Notes: a model not told the origin generated them from the sequence alone. A stretch of DNA of 64,000 nucleotides from Salegentibacter_A chungangensis (GCF_042678405.1 NZ_JBHTLI010000001.1:806001-870000), one strand, 5' to 3'; shown: positions 26,443 through 35,740, counted from the stretch's first letter. Translations and numbers: made by a program.

Positions 26443-26895
26443 TTAACTGGTGGTGGCGGTAATATTTCCGCTGGATATACTGGTACTGTAAACTTTAAGC
26501 TCCCTGGTGTTACCGGCAGCATTCTGTGGCCCCCGAATTACATCTCCATCGGGTTCATATTGGGAGAAATGCAGTTGACACTCTATGATCTCATCGTCCT
26601 CAAGCCATACCAGCTGACCTCCCTGGTGAGGGCAAAGCGCTTCTGTAGCAATAAAGGCACTGGTGGAATCTCCTTCAGTAATCCTGATAAAGAGAACCCC
26701 GCTTTTTGTAGTCTGGTCTCCTACATTGGGAATGCTGGATAAACTTACACTTACATTTGTTCCCGATGGTGGCGGATTGTTGGTTCCGCCTCCGCCACCT
26801 CCGTCATCTCCCGAGCTGCACTGCGTTAAGCAGCCACCGGCACAGGCAATAATCACTCCCTGCCCAACCGATTTAATGAATTGTTTGCGTTTCAT
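26443..26895 (-). CDS. Rieske [2Fe-2S] lipoprotein
   Basis: 150 residues. The N-terminus MKRKQFIKSVGQGVIIACAGGC combines a basic start with a lipobox at C22. A flexible Gly/Asp and Pro/Asn linker (about 28-46) leads to a Rieske domain with C88-x-H90 in CPHQGG and C106-x2-H109 in CQLHF, the two cluster-binding boxes. Rieske proteins pass electrons; a free lipoprotein form suggests a periplasmic partner. It is the third gene of a set with the DUF5777 barrel and YceI protein (gaps 17 bp and overlap 1 bp), so the partner may be a periplasmic redox or lipid-quinone carrier. Confidence 0.88.
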   Translation of the reverse strand: MKRKQFIKSVGQGVIIACAGGCLTQCSSGDDGGGGGGTNNPPPSGTNVSVSLSSIPNVGDQTTKSGVLFIRITEGDSTSAFIATEALCPHQGGQLVWLEDDEIIECQLHFSQYEPDGDVIRGPQNAAGNTRELKVYSTSISSGNITATTS

Positions 26896-26912
26896 AAGAT
26901 TAGGTTTAAATA

Positions 26913-27842
26913 TTAATTTTCTTCTTGTATCTGTTCTCTTTTTGGTCCCAGGTAAAAATTACGGGAGATGGCAAAACCGAATCTAACCCCGCCGTCATCC
27001 CAGGATTTCTGAGTGTTAGGGATAAAATTGTTGGCGGTGATATAGCGGGAATTCTGGAAATTAAGACTGAAAACGTGGCCTCCGGTCTCAATTTCAAGCC
27101 CAATTCCCAGTGGGTTATGGTATTCGGTCTGCAGATCGTCCGGCCTGCTAAGTCCGTTTACGATGGTGTAATCGGCAATTAAGGAAAACCTTTTGGTGAT
27201 TTTGAGCCTGCCGCCAAGCCCCACAACAAACAGGTTGTCACTGTCTTCAGGATCAGTTACCTGAGCTTCAGGCCGGAATAGAAATCCGGGGCTGATCATA
27301 AATGAAAAACCGGGAGAAAACTTCCTTGCGATGATCGCCTGGAAAAAATGAGATATTCGGTCCCCTTCGCTTTCAAATTCGTTATTGCTGAAAGGTTCCC
27401 TGGTGATCCAGCTGCTCTGCCCAAATAAGGTTACCGCTACCGGCATCTGGTCTTCCTGTTGCTGCAGGAGCCGGTATTTGACGAGGGCATTATAAGATTC
27501 GTTGAATTTGCTTCTTCCTATACCTACCGTAAGTTCATCGGTGATCCCATAATCGAAGCCCAGGTACAGATCTGTGGCTACATCAAGCCCGTAAAGCGTA
27601 TGGGAACTTCCGAATTCTCCTCCGATATCTCCGAACCGGTGTCCTACCCAGAATGCGAGATCGTTCTTTTTCTGTGTCTCATTGGTTTGTAACAATACCA
27701 GTTTTGGGCTTTTGAATGTGGCTATAATGCTGCGGTTTTCGGTCTGATTATCCAGCCCCTGCATTATGGAATCTATATCCTGAGCCAACAGCGAAGAGGA
27801 AAGAAATATTACCGTTAAACAAAAAAGTAGTGGTTTTCTCAT
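26913..27842 (-). CDS. DUF5777 outer-membrane beta-barrel protein
   Basis: 309 residues with a signal peptide (VIFLSSSLLAQ). The mature part is rich in alternating beta strands with aromatic ends: FWVGHRFGDIG, LGFDYGITDELTVGIGR, FSLIADYTIVNGL, and RFGFAISRNFYLGP. This is the DUF5777 family, typical of Bacteroidota, predicted as an outer-membrane barrel. It shares one base with the YceI gene upstream, and the Rieske gene follows at 17 bp. The conserved trio suggests a shared periplasmic electron-transfer or lipid-binding role. Function is unproven. Confidence 0.82.
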   Translation of the reverse strand: MRKPLLFCLTVIFLSSSLLAQDIDSIMQGLDNQTENRSIIATFKSPKLVLLQTNETQKKNDLAFWVGHRFGDIGGEFGSSHTLYGLDVATDLYLGFDYGITDELTVGIGRSKFNESYNALVKYRLLQQQEDQMPVAVTLFGQSSWITREPFSNNEFESEGDRISHFFQAIIARKFSPGFSFMISPGFLFRPEAQVTDPEDSDNLFVVGLGGRLKITKRFSLIADYTIVNGLSRPDDLQTEYHNPLGIGLEIETGGHVFSLNFQNSRYITANNFIPNTQKSWDDGGVRFGFAISRNFYLGPKREQIQEEN

Positions 27843-28393
27843 TAGTCTATCGATTTAAAGTTTGCATTTACGGTCACTTCAATAACTTCGGCTATATTTT
27901 GCCATAGCAGGCGGGGTATTTTTATATCGTGATCTTTAACCGCGACATTAAATTTACTTTTTAGGAGCATTTGATCACCATTGAATTTTATGGTCGCCGG
28001 GATCTTTCTTTTTTGTTCTACTCCGTGAACACTAAAAACACCTTCAAACACAATGTCCTGATTCCCTGAAGATTTATTTATTGGCTCTGCAGCCTTTCCT
28101 TTGAAGATGGCCTTCGGGTATTTGGCACTTTCCATATAATTTTCATTGAAATGCTCTTCCATCAGTTCCTTGGGAAAGTCAAAACTTCGGATTCTTACCT
28201 GAAAGGAAATTTCTCCTGTTTTGATATTAACAACTGACACACCTTGTTCAGATTCGGCCTGAATATCTTCCACCGGTGCCGAGGAATAAAAACTTACGTA
28301 AGCATCTGTAGTCTGATAATAGGTTTGAGCCCGTAGATATTCCGGGAAGGAAATTAGAGTTAAAAAGAGGACTATGTAGGGTAACTTTTTCAA
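27842..28393 (-). CDS. YceI family periplasmic protein
   Basis: 183 residues with a signal peptide ending LRAQ. The YceI lipocalin-like fold appears as TDAYVSFYSSAPVEDIQAESEQ, VNIKTGEISFQVRIRSFDFP, EHFNENYMESAKYPKAIFKG, and FSVHGVEQKRKIPATIKF. YceI proteins bind long-chain isoprenoids such as polyprenyl quinones. That fits the Rieske protein in the same operon, since a quinone carrier and a Rieske centre could work together. It is the first gene of the three; the 218-bp upstream gap should hold the promoter. Confidence 0.88.
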   Translation of the reverse strand: MKKLPYIVLFLTLISFPEYLRAQTYYQTTDAYVSFYSSAPVEDIQAESEQGVSVVNIKTGEISFQVRIRSFDFPKELMEEHFNENYMESAKYPKAIFKGKAAEPINKSSGNQDIVFEGVFSVHGVEQKRKIPATIKFNGDQMLLKSKFNVAVKDHDIKIPRLLWQNIAEVIEVTVNANFKSID

Positions 28394-28611
28394 AACCTTT
28401 GATTTTAAACAATTGAATAAAAACGGCCTTCTATAATATTTATCTATAAAGCTATTAGCAATTTATATAAAATAAATTACAGAATATGTTAAAAATAAAA
28501 GGAATTGTTGGTTTCCGGGGTGATGTGTTGAGGATTTGGGGGAAATGACCCTGTGCGGAGGGGGAAGCAGCCTGTATCAGAAAGTGATTTAATGAGGCCG
28601 GTGAGAATTAT

Positions 28612-29541
28612 TTAATCATCGTCCAGCCAGGACTTCGATTTATCTTCGCGTTGGTCTATGCTCCAGTGGTTACCGGTATATTTTTCTATCTCAGAGTTCA
28701 GTTCGGCTCCAAGAAGAATGATGAAGCTGGTAATAAACAGCCAGAGCATTAAAACCACCACCGCTGAAATGGAACCGTAGATCTCCCCATAAGTGCTGAA
28801 ATTTTTGACATAAAATGAAAATGCCCAGGAGACCAGGAGCCATAAGACGGTAGAGAGTGCCGCCCCGAAGAAAATCCATCTGAATTTAGGATTGGGCCTG
28901 GCAGGAGCCAGTTTATATAAAAGACTGATGGAAAAGATGAGGATTATACCTAAGATTACCCATCGCAGCCAGGTAAAAAGGGCTTCAATATTATCGGGAA
29001 GACCAAAACGGTGTATAAAGCTGGGGAATGCAACGATGAGGGCCATACTTAAAATAACCAGGATGATGGCGCCAAAAGTAAATACAAGGGTGAGCGCATT
29101 CTGTTTCAAAAAGCTGCGGTTGTCACCGGTGTCATAGGCAATGTTCACCCCGGTGAACATCGATTTTGTACCTCTGCTGGCACTCCAGATACTAAATAGC
29201 AGTCCGGCGATCATTCCCCAGCCCAATGTCTTCCCTGAAGTTTCGAGGAGGTTTTCCAGCCGTCCTTTCAGGATCTCAAAAGCCTGTTGGGGCATCATTG
29301 CCGAAAGCCTGGTGAGCTGAGATTCGATCTGTTCAGGAGAAACCGCGAGTCCGTAAATGGAAACAAGTGCTATGATAGCAGGGAAGATAGCGAGAAAAGA
29401 GTAAAAGGCCACTCCGGCGGAGACTATTGACGTATTATCCCTGTTAAGCTGATCTTTCAGCCTTAAAATAATGGTCTTCCATCCCGAAAAGGGGATTCCG
29501 AAAGGGGTTTTGATAAAATGTGACTTAGGCTCTTCTTTCAT
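28612..29541 (-). CDS. YihY/BrkB family membrane protein
   Basis: 309 residues with about six transmembrane helices. Family motifs include VSAGVAFYSFLAIFPAIIAL (about 40-60), SIWSASRGTKSMFTGVNIAYD, and FSFYVKNFSTYGEIYGSISAVVVLMLWLF near the C-terminus. These proteins were once called ribonuclease BN by mistake; the present view is an inner-membrane protein of unknown transport or envelope role. The short cytosolic tail is rich in Asp and Lys. The gene is monocistronic. Confidence 0.9.
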   Translation of the reverse strand: MKEEPKSHFIKTPFGIPFSGWKTIILRLKDQLNRDNTSIVSAGVAFYSFLAIFPAIIALVSIYGLAVSPEQIESQLTRLSAMMPQQAFEILKGRLENLLETSGKTLGWGMIAGLLFSIWSASRGTKSMFTGVNIAYDTGDNRSFLKQNALTLVFTFGAIILVILSMALIVAFPSFIHRFGLPDNIEALFTWLRWVILGIILIFSISLLYKLAPARPNPKFRWIFFGAALSTVLWLLVSWAFSFYVKNFSTYGEIYGSISAVVVLMLWLFITSFIILLGAELNSEIEKYTGNHWSIDQREDKSKSWLDDD

Positions 29542-29643
29542 CTTTATTTAAGGTCGCTACTAAAAGATGAAATTAAAAAATAAGCAAGGCCTGTACTAAT
29601 CGTGGCTTATAAACAAATGTTAATTCAGCGGCCGAATCGAAAT

Positions 29644-30681
29644 TCAGTTGTTTTCGATATAATTTGCGAGATATTCGGCATCCTTTTTTATGCCTCCAAG
29701 GGTGGCCGAGCCGCGGGTGTGCAGCCAGGGTAAACCTATAAAATACAATCCGTCTATGCTGCTAACCCCTCGGTGATGTTTGGGGTAACCGTCCTTGGTG
29801 AGCTCAAGACCCTCTATCCATTCAAAATTCGGGCGGTAACCGGTGGCCCAGATGATATTTTTAAGATCGGTAAGTTTTTTCTTTTCAGTGACGACTTCTG
29901 CTTCACTGGCATTTTTGGTCTTGCCCACGGGAGTTACATTATCCCGGTCAAGAATTTCAGGTACATCGGTCCCGATAATGGGTTGTCTTGACTTGCTGAT
30001 CTTCCTGCCCAGCCATGTATCCCGGCTAAAACTTAAAAAACCCGTTTTGGTGAACCACCACCATAAGGTTTTTCCAAGGATCTCCTGTGGCAGCACCTTT
30101 ACGTCTGTGGCTCCTGAAAAATAGACCTTACGGTCTGTTTCCGAGACTTCATCAAGGATCTGGAACCCGGAATCTCCGGCACCTACAACCATCGCAGGGC
30201 CTTCTTCCAGCTGCCCCGGATTTTTATAATAATTACTGTGGATCTGAAAAATATCGGAATTGATCTTTTTCGCAAAAGGCGGGGTGTATGGGATATGGAA
30301 GGGCCCGGTGGCGATTACCACATTCTTAGCCTTAAATTCTCCTTCGGGGCTTTTCAGGATAAAATACCCGTCTTTTCTGGATATATTTTCAATAAAGGTG
30401 TTGAATTGTATCGGGATCCCGAAGTTGCTGGCGTAAGATTTGAAGTAACCGGCTACCTCCTCCTTTGTCGGGTAATGCCCTTTGGGAGCAGGAAATTCCA
30501 ATCCGGGCAGATTGTTGAATTCCGAAGGAGTGAAGAGTTTCAGGGAGTCCCAGCGATTAAGCCAGGAAGCGCCAACTTCAGCTTCTTTATCCACAACCAG
30601 ATAGTCTTTCCCCATTTTTTTGAGGTAATAAGCCATCGATAATCCGGCCTGTGCAGCTCCAACTATAACAAAATCCAGCAT
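29644..30681 (-). CDS. Flavin-containing monooxygenase-like NAD(P)/FAD oxidoreductase
   Basis: 345 residues with two dinucleotide folds: the FAD loop VGAAQAGLSMAYYLKK at the start (consensus GxGxxG with Ala in place of the second Gly), and the NADPH loop VVGAGDSGFQIL at about residue 170. ATGPFHIPYTPPF and IIWATGYRPNFEWI are typical of the CzcO/YUCCA-like group. Such enzymes oxidise nucleophilic heteroatoms or act as Baeyer-Villiger enzymes, but many bacterial members have unknown substrates. It is cytosolic, a single gene, divergent from the creatininase gene. Confidence 0.87.
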   Translation of the reverse strand: MLDFVIVGAAQAGLSMAYYLKKMGKDYLVVDKEAEVGASWLNRWDSLKLFTPSEFNNLPGLEFPAPKGHYPTKEEVAGYFKSYASNFGIPIQFNTFIENISRKDGYFILKSPEGEFKAKNVVIATGPFHIPYTPPFAKKINSDIFQIHSNYYKNPGQLEEGPAMVVGAGDSGFQILDEVSETDRKVYFSGATDVKVLPQEILGKTLWWWFTKTGFLSFSRDTWLGRKISKSRQPIIGTDVPEILDRDNVTPVGKTKNASEAEVVTEKKKLTDLKNIIWATGYRPNFEWIEGLELTKDGYPKHHRGVSSIDGLYFIGLPWLHTRGSATLGGIKKDAEYLANYIENN

Positions 30682-30780
30682 AAACTATAAGGTTTTCGCA
30701 AAAATAGGATTATTAATCGGTACCTCTAAATCTTTTCAACTTCATTAAATTTATAGCCGAATGCCGAAAACACCAATTTT

Positions 30781-31554
30781 ATGAAAAAAGAGATCAGACC
30801 CTATGTGTTGGCAGAGACCAACTGGAAACAGGTAAAAGATGAAGATTACAGTTTTGCCGTGCTTCCCTGGGGCGCCACCGAAGCCCATAACTATCACCTG
30901 CCTTACGCTACAGATAATTTTCTGGCGGAAGAAGCCGCGATAGCCGCAGCAGGGAAAGCCTGGGAGAAGAATGCCAGGCCTATCGTTCTTCCTACGATCC
31001 CTTTTGGAGTGAATACCGGACAGATGGAAGTGAAGTTGTGTATGAATATGAACCCAAGCACTCAGTATGCGGTTTTGAAAGATGTTGTGCAGGTGCTGGA
31101 TAAGCACGGGATAGATAAACTGGTGCTCGTTAATGCCCACGGCGGGAATAATTTTAAACAAATGATCAGGGAGCTTAGCCTGGAGTATCCGGGAATCTTT
31201 GTTTGCAGCCTTAACTGGTGGCAGGTGACCGATGCTGAGCCTTATTTTAAGGAGCCCGGCGATCACGCCGGAGAACTGGAAACGGCGGCGATGATGCACC
31301 TGGAGCCTGAACTCGTATTACCCTTGGAAGAAGCCGGGGACGGAAGCGCAAAAGGCTTTAAACTGAAAGGATTAAAGGACGGCTGGGTAAGCGCCCAGAG
31401 GGAATGGACTAAAGTGACCAAAGATACGGGGGTTGGAAATCCCAAGGCAGCAACTCCTGAAAAAGGCCGGAAGTTCTTTGAAGCTTCTACCTCGCTTATT
31501 GCCGAATTTTTTGAGGAATTACACGCTGCCGATATTAAGAACCTCTACGAATAA
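30781..31554 (+). CDS. Creatininase family amidohydrolase
   Basis: 257 residues. The metal site of the creatininase superfamily is visible: E34, H36, H39 and D45 in GATEAHNYHLPYATD, with VNAHGGNN and HAGELETAAM supplying the remaining ligands. Relatives include creatininase, mycofactocin MftE and 3-dehydro-scyllo-inosose hydrolase. Substrate cannot be inferred here, since no mycofactocin or inositol genes are near. Six bases separate it from lrgA, so it is probably co-transcribed with lrgAB. Confidence 0.88.
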   Translation: MKKEIRPYVLAETNWKQVKDEDYSFAVLPWGATEAHNYHLPYATDNFLAEEAAIAAAGKAWEKNARPIVLPTIPFGVNTGQMEVKLCMNMNPSTQYAVLKDVVQVLDKHGIDKLVLVNAHGGNNFKQMIRELSLEYPGIFVCSLNWWQVTDAEPYFKEPGDHAGELETAAMMHLEPELVLPLEEAGDGSAKGFKLKGLKDGWVSAQREWTKVTKDTGVGNPKAATPEKGRKFFEASTSLIAEFFEELHAADIKNLYE

Positions 31555-31560
31555 ATATCT

Positions 31561-31896
31561 ATGCTTAAAGCCCTGCTCTATATTTTCGGTTTCCTGATAG
31601 CCGGTGAACTCCTGCGGTATCTTTTTCAGATTCCAATCGCAGGGAATATCCTGGGAATGTTCCTCATTTTTGCAGCACTTAGGTTAAAAATCATTAAGCT
31701 GGAAGATGTGAAGCCGGCTTCGGATAAACTTATTAAATACCTGGCCTTATTCTTTATTCCGTATGGGGTTGGGCTTATGTCTTATTATGATGTTATTGCT
31801 GAATACTGGCTGCCAATTGCGGGAGGAGTGATTTTAAGCAGTTTGCTGACGCTCTATATTTCGGCGATAATTATGGAAAAATTCGGGAAGCAATGA
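31561..31896 (+). CDS. lrgA: CidA/LrgA family holin-like protein
   Basis: 111 residues with four hydrophobic helices. LLRYLFQIPIAGNILGMFLIFAALRLKIIKLEDVKPASDKL matches in pieces the LrgA/CidA core. The family was described as holin-like and modulates murein hydrolase activity; more recent work points to metabolite (acetate/pyruvate) transport. The stop overlaps the lrgB start by four bases, so translation is coupled. It is the second gene of a creatininase-lrgA-lrgB operon. Confidence 0.9.
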   Translation: MLKALLYIFGFLIAGELLRYLFQIPIAGNILGMFLIFAALRLKIIKLEDVKPASDKLIKYLALFFIPYGVGLMSYYDVIAEYWLPIAGGVILSSLLTLYISAIIMEKFGKQ

Positions 31897-32591
31897 CGGC
31901 GTTTTTTCAGTTACCCATATTTGGTGTATTTCTTACCATTCTCCTTTATTTTCTGGCAAAAAGGCTGAAAAGGAAATGGAACTACCTCCTGCTAAACCCG
32001 GTTCTGATTTCCATTACTTTCATTATTATCTTTCTGTTGCTCTTTGATATAGAATTTAAAGATTATAACCGTGGCGGGAAATATATCAGTTTCTTTTTGG
32101 GGCCTTCGGTGGTGGCACTGGGGGTGTTTTTCTACGAGAAATATGAAGAGATAAAGCAAAATCTGAAGCCATTTCTTTTTGCCGTGTTGCTTGGGGGTAT
32201 AAGCGGAGTTATAAGTATCGTTTTACTTCTGATGCTGTTCAAGGCTCCTGAACTACTTATAAAATCTTTAGCCGCTAAATCGGTCACGACCCCAATAGCC
32301 ATTGAGATCACTAAAATTACCGGGGGTATTCCCGAAATTACTGCCGGTATAGTGATAGCCGTGGGAATCTTCGGGAATGCATTTGGGCCGGCATTTCTGA
32401 GAATTATGGGTATTAAGGAAAAGGTCGCTCTGGGAACAGCCCTTGGTACTGCAGCTCACGGAATCGGTACGGCCCGGGCATTTGAAGAAGGCAAGCTGCC
32501 TGGCGTTTACAGCGGGTTGGCAATGTGCCTTAACGGGATCATTACGGCTTTGCTTACTCCTTTTCTTTTATCCTGGTTTCTGGGCTTGTAA
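31893..32591 (+). CDS. lrgB: CidB/LrgB family membrane protein
   Basis: 232 residues with about seven transmembrane helices. The family core is seen as LAAKSVTTPIAIEITKITGGIP and FGNAFGPAFLRIMGIKEKVALGTALGTAAHGIGTARAFE. It is the usual partner of LrgA, together influencing lysis and central-carbon overflow. Pyruvate export or uptake has been shown for relatives in other phyla. It overlaps lrgA by four bases and ends the operon, 86 bp before the universal stress gene. Confidence 0.92.
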   Translation: MTAFFQLPIFGVFLTILLYFLAKRLKRKWNYLLLNPVLISITFIIIFLLLFDIEFKDYNRGGKYISFFLGPSVVALGVFFYEKYEEIKQNLKPFLFAVLLGGISGVISIVLLLMLFKAPELLIKSLAAKSVTTPIAIEITKITGGIPEITAGIVIAVGIFGNAFGPAFLRIMGIKEKVALGTALGTAAHGIGTARAFEEGKLPGVYSGLAMCLNGIITALLTPFLLSWFLGL

Positions 32592-32677
32592 GTCTTTATT
32601 TCCCTAACTTTATATGATAATGATCATTTTTAATGGCCTTCCTGTGGATTAACTTTAAAGTCTAAACCCGGCAGATT

Positions 32678-33526
32678 ATGAGAAAGATATTGATCCCCGT
32701 CGATTTTTCTGAGAGTTCGGCAAATGCTCTTAGGTATACCCTGAAGTTCTTCCAGGGAGAAACCTGTATTTTTTATCTGCTTAGTATCTATAAAGCCTGG
32801 GAATATACCACTCAGGACCTGATGCAGGCCAAGCCAGATGACTCGGTATATAACAGCCTGGTTAGTGAGAACAAACAAAAACTAACCGATCTTATTAAAG
32901 AACTGGAGGTGTTTTCTCCGGGGGAACGTTTCACCTTTCACGGAATTGCCGATTATGACCAGTTTACCGATGCTATTGCCCAGGCGGTAGAACTTAATGA
33001 GATAGAGCTCATTGTAATGGGAACCGACGGAGCCTCCGGTGCAAAAGAGACTATTTTCGGGAGTCATACCCTAAGAGTGATCAGGAAGGTGAACAGCCCT
33101 ATCCTGGTGGTTCCTATCAATTCAGAATTCGAAAAGCCCGAAAAGATCCTTTTTACCATAGATTATAACACCAGGTTTAATAAGGCCTTTGCCAGGAGTT
33201 TTAAACTGCTGATGGATGATCCTAAAATGAAGGTGCATATTTTAAAAATGCAGGCAGGAGAGGAGGAAGCTAAAGAAGAGGCGCCGGACAAGTCCCTTAT
33301 AGAAAGGGCTTTTAAAAACTTTGAGCTGGAATACCATTGTGTAAAGGATGTGCCCACGGCCGAAGCGATAAACAGCCTGGTGCAGGTGCTCGGAATAGAG
33401 ATCAACGTACTTCCGGTAAAAAGAGAAGAATTTTTGGAAAGGTTTCTCTTTGGATCGGCTGTCTCAAAGATCATCTATACCACCAGGGTGCCGTTATTCA
33501 TAATACACCAGGAGGAGGCGAAGTAA
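32678..33526 (+). CDS. Universal stress protein, two-domain
   Basis: 282 residues. Residues 1-150 form a Usp domain: ILIPVDFSESSANALRYTL, VMGTDGASGAKETIFGSHTLRVIRKVNSPILVVP, which contains the G-2x-G-9x-G(S/T) ATP-binding pattern. Residues 155-282 form a second, less conserved Usp repeat ending FLFGSAVSKIIYTTRVPLFIIH. Tandem Usp proteins are common in Bacteroidota and respond to starvation or low oxygen. It is cytosolic and likely a single gene or linked to the following barrel gene 55 bp downstream. Confidence 0.9.
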   Translation: MRKILIPVDFSESSANALRYTLKFFQGETCIFYLLSIYKAWEYTTQDLMQAKPDDSVYNSLVSENKQKLTDLIKELEVFSPGERFTFHGIADYDQFTDAIAQAVELNEIELIVMGTDGASGAKETIFGSHTLRVIRKVNSPILVVPINSEFEKPEKILFTIDYNTRFNKAFARSFKLLMDDPKMKVHILKMQAGEEEAKEEAPDKSLIERAFKNFELEYHCVKDVPTAEAINSLVQVLGIEINVLPVKREEFLERFLFGSAVSKIIYTTRVPLFIIHQEEAK

Positions 33527-33581
33527 GCAGTATCTCTTGTTGACTTCCCCACAAAAGGCCTGATATGTTAAACTGAATCGA

Positions 33582-34133
33582 ATGAATATCTATAAGCCCA
33601 TATTGGTCATTTTTATCCTGATACTTTCAGGCTTTTCCGCAGTGGCTCAAAATCACTGGCAGGCAAGGTTCAGGCCAGGGGTTCATTTTCCGATAGGGCA
33701 ATACCAGGGGAATGAGGTGAATACAGGTTTTGGCTTTGAAGTGAATCTGGCATATATCGTTTTACCTTATGTTTCTGCTTATGGAGGCTGGGAATGGAGA
33801 CTTTTTAAAACCGCCGATTTTGAGGAGGCGGGGGCTGTAGATCTTGAAGAGACAGGATACAGCCTTGGCCTTAGGTTCATCCACCCCTTAAAAGGACAGG
33901 TTTCTTACCTTATTGGAGGAGGGGCCGTATACAAGCATCTCGAAATTGAACAACAGGACAATACCAGGGTCGGGGATTCAGGTCATAAACTGGGCTGGCA
34001 GGCCGAAGCAGGTTTTAGCATACACCTGGGTAATGCGTTTTACCTTCAGCCGGGACTGCATTACCAAAGTGTTTCCTTAGAGGATAAATTTAATTACTTT
34101 TCCTTAGGGATGGCGCTTTCAAAAACTTTCTAG
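33582..34133 (+). CDS. Outer-membrane beta-barrel protein
   Basis: 183 residues with a signal peptide ending AVAQ. The mature part opens NHWQARFRPGVHFPIGQYQGNEVNTGFG and alternates strands such as AYIVLPYVSAYGGWEW and GWQAEAGFSIHLGNAFYLQPGLHYQSVSL in short pieces, ending in FSLGMALSKTF with the terminal Phe recognised by the Bam machinery. This is the small OmpA/W-like beta-barrel group (PF13505-type). Substrate and function are unknown. Confidence 0.8.
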   Translation: MNIYKPILVIFILILSGFSAVAQNHWQARFRPGVHFPIGQYQGNEVNTGFGFEVNLAYIVLPYVSAYGGWEWRLFKTADFEEAGAVDLEETGYSLGLRFIHPLKGQVSYLIGGGAVYKHLEIEQQDNTRVGDSGHKLGWQAEAGFSIHLGNAFYLQPGLHYQSVSLEDKFNYFSLGMALSKTF

Positions 34134-34163
34134 AACATCATAAAGCTCAAAAAACCGAATTAT

Positions 34164-35231
34164 ATGGAAATTCAGGCCACACCAAGAATAATGGAAATAG
34201 GGGATAATTTTGTCGATGGGTTTTTGGAAAACCTGTCCGAACCCATTTCCATTTTATGGCTTTTTACCGGGACGCTTTTCTCCATCGCACTGCTGGCCTA
34301 TTTTATCCGAAAAGAATGGTGGCCGGTATATTCAATCCTTGCAGTGGTCGTTTCCCAGGTATTGATCTTTATAACCTGGGATGAGAATAAATGGGCCACC
34401 CTTATCAACCTGGTTATTCTAATAGCAAGTGTGCCTGCACTGGGTAAATATCAGTTCAATAAAAAAGTGCAGAAAGAAATAGCCGGGTTGTGCAGAAGAC
34501 TTTCCAACCCTTCAGCAGGAAAAATAAAGGAGAAAGATCTGGAAAGCCTGCCTGAAATCATAAGAAAATGGCTGTATAATTCGGGTGTGATTAACCAACC
34601 GGAAGTCACTTCGGTAAGACTTAAACAAAGAGGCGAGATGAGGCTCAAGCCCGAAGGGAAATGGATGGACTTTAGAGCGGTGCAGTATTTTGATGCTAAA
34701 AAGCCCTGCTTTATCTGGGTTAGCCGGGTTCAGAGTAACCCGTTTCTCTATTTTGAAGGCCGGGACCTGTTAAAAAATGGCAGGGGCAAGATGCTGGTCA
34801 GGTTGTTTTCTGTATTCAGTATTGTAAATAAAAAGAACGATCCTAAACTGAATTCAGGAGCACTGCAGCGGTTCCTGGCCGAAATGTGCTGGTTTCCGCA
34901 GGCGGCTTTGTACGAATATGTAAGATGGGAACAGTTGGATAAAACTTCAGTAAAGGCTTATCTCACTTCTGAAGAAGAAACTGTAGAAGGGATTTTCAGG
35001 TTTTCGGAAAATGGCGAATTAAAGTCTTTTGAAACCGATCGCTATTATGGAGCTTCCAAAGGATCAAAAAAAATCCCCTGGAAGACAGAAATCCTTGAGT
35101 TTTCGACTTTCTCCGGAATACATCTTCCATCAAGGTGTAAGGTAACCTGGGAATTACCCGAGGGCAGTTTTAACTGGCTGGAGCTGGAAGTGACCAACCT
35201 CGAATTTAATGTAAATCGGCCATATTTCTAA
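34164..35231 (+). CDS. DUF6544/DUF6920-like membrane protein
   Basis: 355 residues with about three transmembrane helices in the first 100 residues, then a long soluble domain. EIIRKWLYNSGVINQPEVTSVRLKQRGEMRL, MLVRLFSVFSI, and ALQRFLAEMCWFPQAALYEY are the conserved blocks of the family annotated as DUF6544 in Bacteroidota. Function is unknown. It is followed by a pseudogene region on the opposite strand. Confidence 0.7.
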   Translation: MEIQATPRIMEIGDNFVDGFLENLSEPISILWLFTGTLFSIALLAYFIRKEWWPVYSILAVVVSQVLIFITWDENKWATLINLVILIASVPALGKYQFNKKVQKEIAGLCRRLSNPSAGKIKEKDLESLPEIIRKWLYNSGVINQPEVTSVRLKQRGEMRLKPEGKWMDFRAVQYFDAKKPCFIWVSRVQSNPFLYFEGRDLLKNGRGKMLVRLFSVFSIVNKKNDPKLNSGALQRFLAEMCWFPQAALYEYVRWEQLDKTSVKAYLTSEEETVEGIFRFSENGELKSFETDRYYGASKGSKKIPWKTEILEFSTFSGIHLPSRCKVTWELPEGSFNWLELEVTNLEFNVNRPYF

Positions 35232-35232
35232 A

Positions 35233-35740
35233 CTAAAGGCACATAGTTCTGCCGTCTTCCATTTCGATGATCCTGTTCGTTTTATTTACATAATTCTTGT
35301 CGTGGGTTACCACCAGAAGTGATAAGTGCTGTTCTTCGCTTAATTGCTTAAGAAATCTTGAGTACATCTTCAGAATTATGACTGTCAAGGTTTCCTGTGC
35401 GGCCGTCGTCCATAATTATAGTGGAGTTGTTAATTAGTGCCCTGGCAATGGCTACTCTTTATTTTTTTACACCCGGAGATCACCGAGGCTTTTTTCCTTT
35501 GTCGGTTCCAGGGCAAGTCTTGCATTTTCCATGTTCAGCTTAGGGCTGGTCCTGATGATCTGCAGTAAAGGAGTACCTTCCTTAACAATTTGGTCTTCTT
35601 TCACAAGGTTCTTATCCAGTATCCCGATCACTACGGCATAGACCCTATACAGGCTGTCAGAAACCAGAGTAAAATCAAGGCAGGGAATAGTTTGAATATA
35701 GCCACTTGTTTTAGTTAAAACCAGCTGAAAATGAAGCTTT
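35233..35740 (-). pseudogene. Remnant of an efflux adaptor and MacB-type ABC ATPase
   Basis: Read on the minus strand, 35740-35470 encodes a fragment of a HlyD/RND-type periplasmic adaptor (LVSDSLYRVYAVVIGILDKN, then LVKEDQIVKEGTPLLQII, SPKLNMENARLAL) that stops at 35467. Directly after it, in shifted frames, comes the end of an ABC ATPase: VAIARALINNSTII, then GNLDS, a frameshift, and LLVVTHDKNYVNKTN with RIIEMEDGR to a stop at 35233. The Walker B/D-loop region reads DDGRTGN instead of the expected DEPTGN, and the LSGGQ signature is lost. The order adaptor then ATPase is that of MacAB-like operons; the middle has been deleted. It does not encode a working transporter. Confidence 0.75.
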
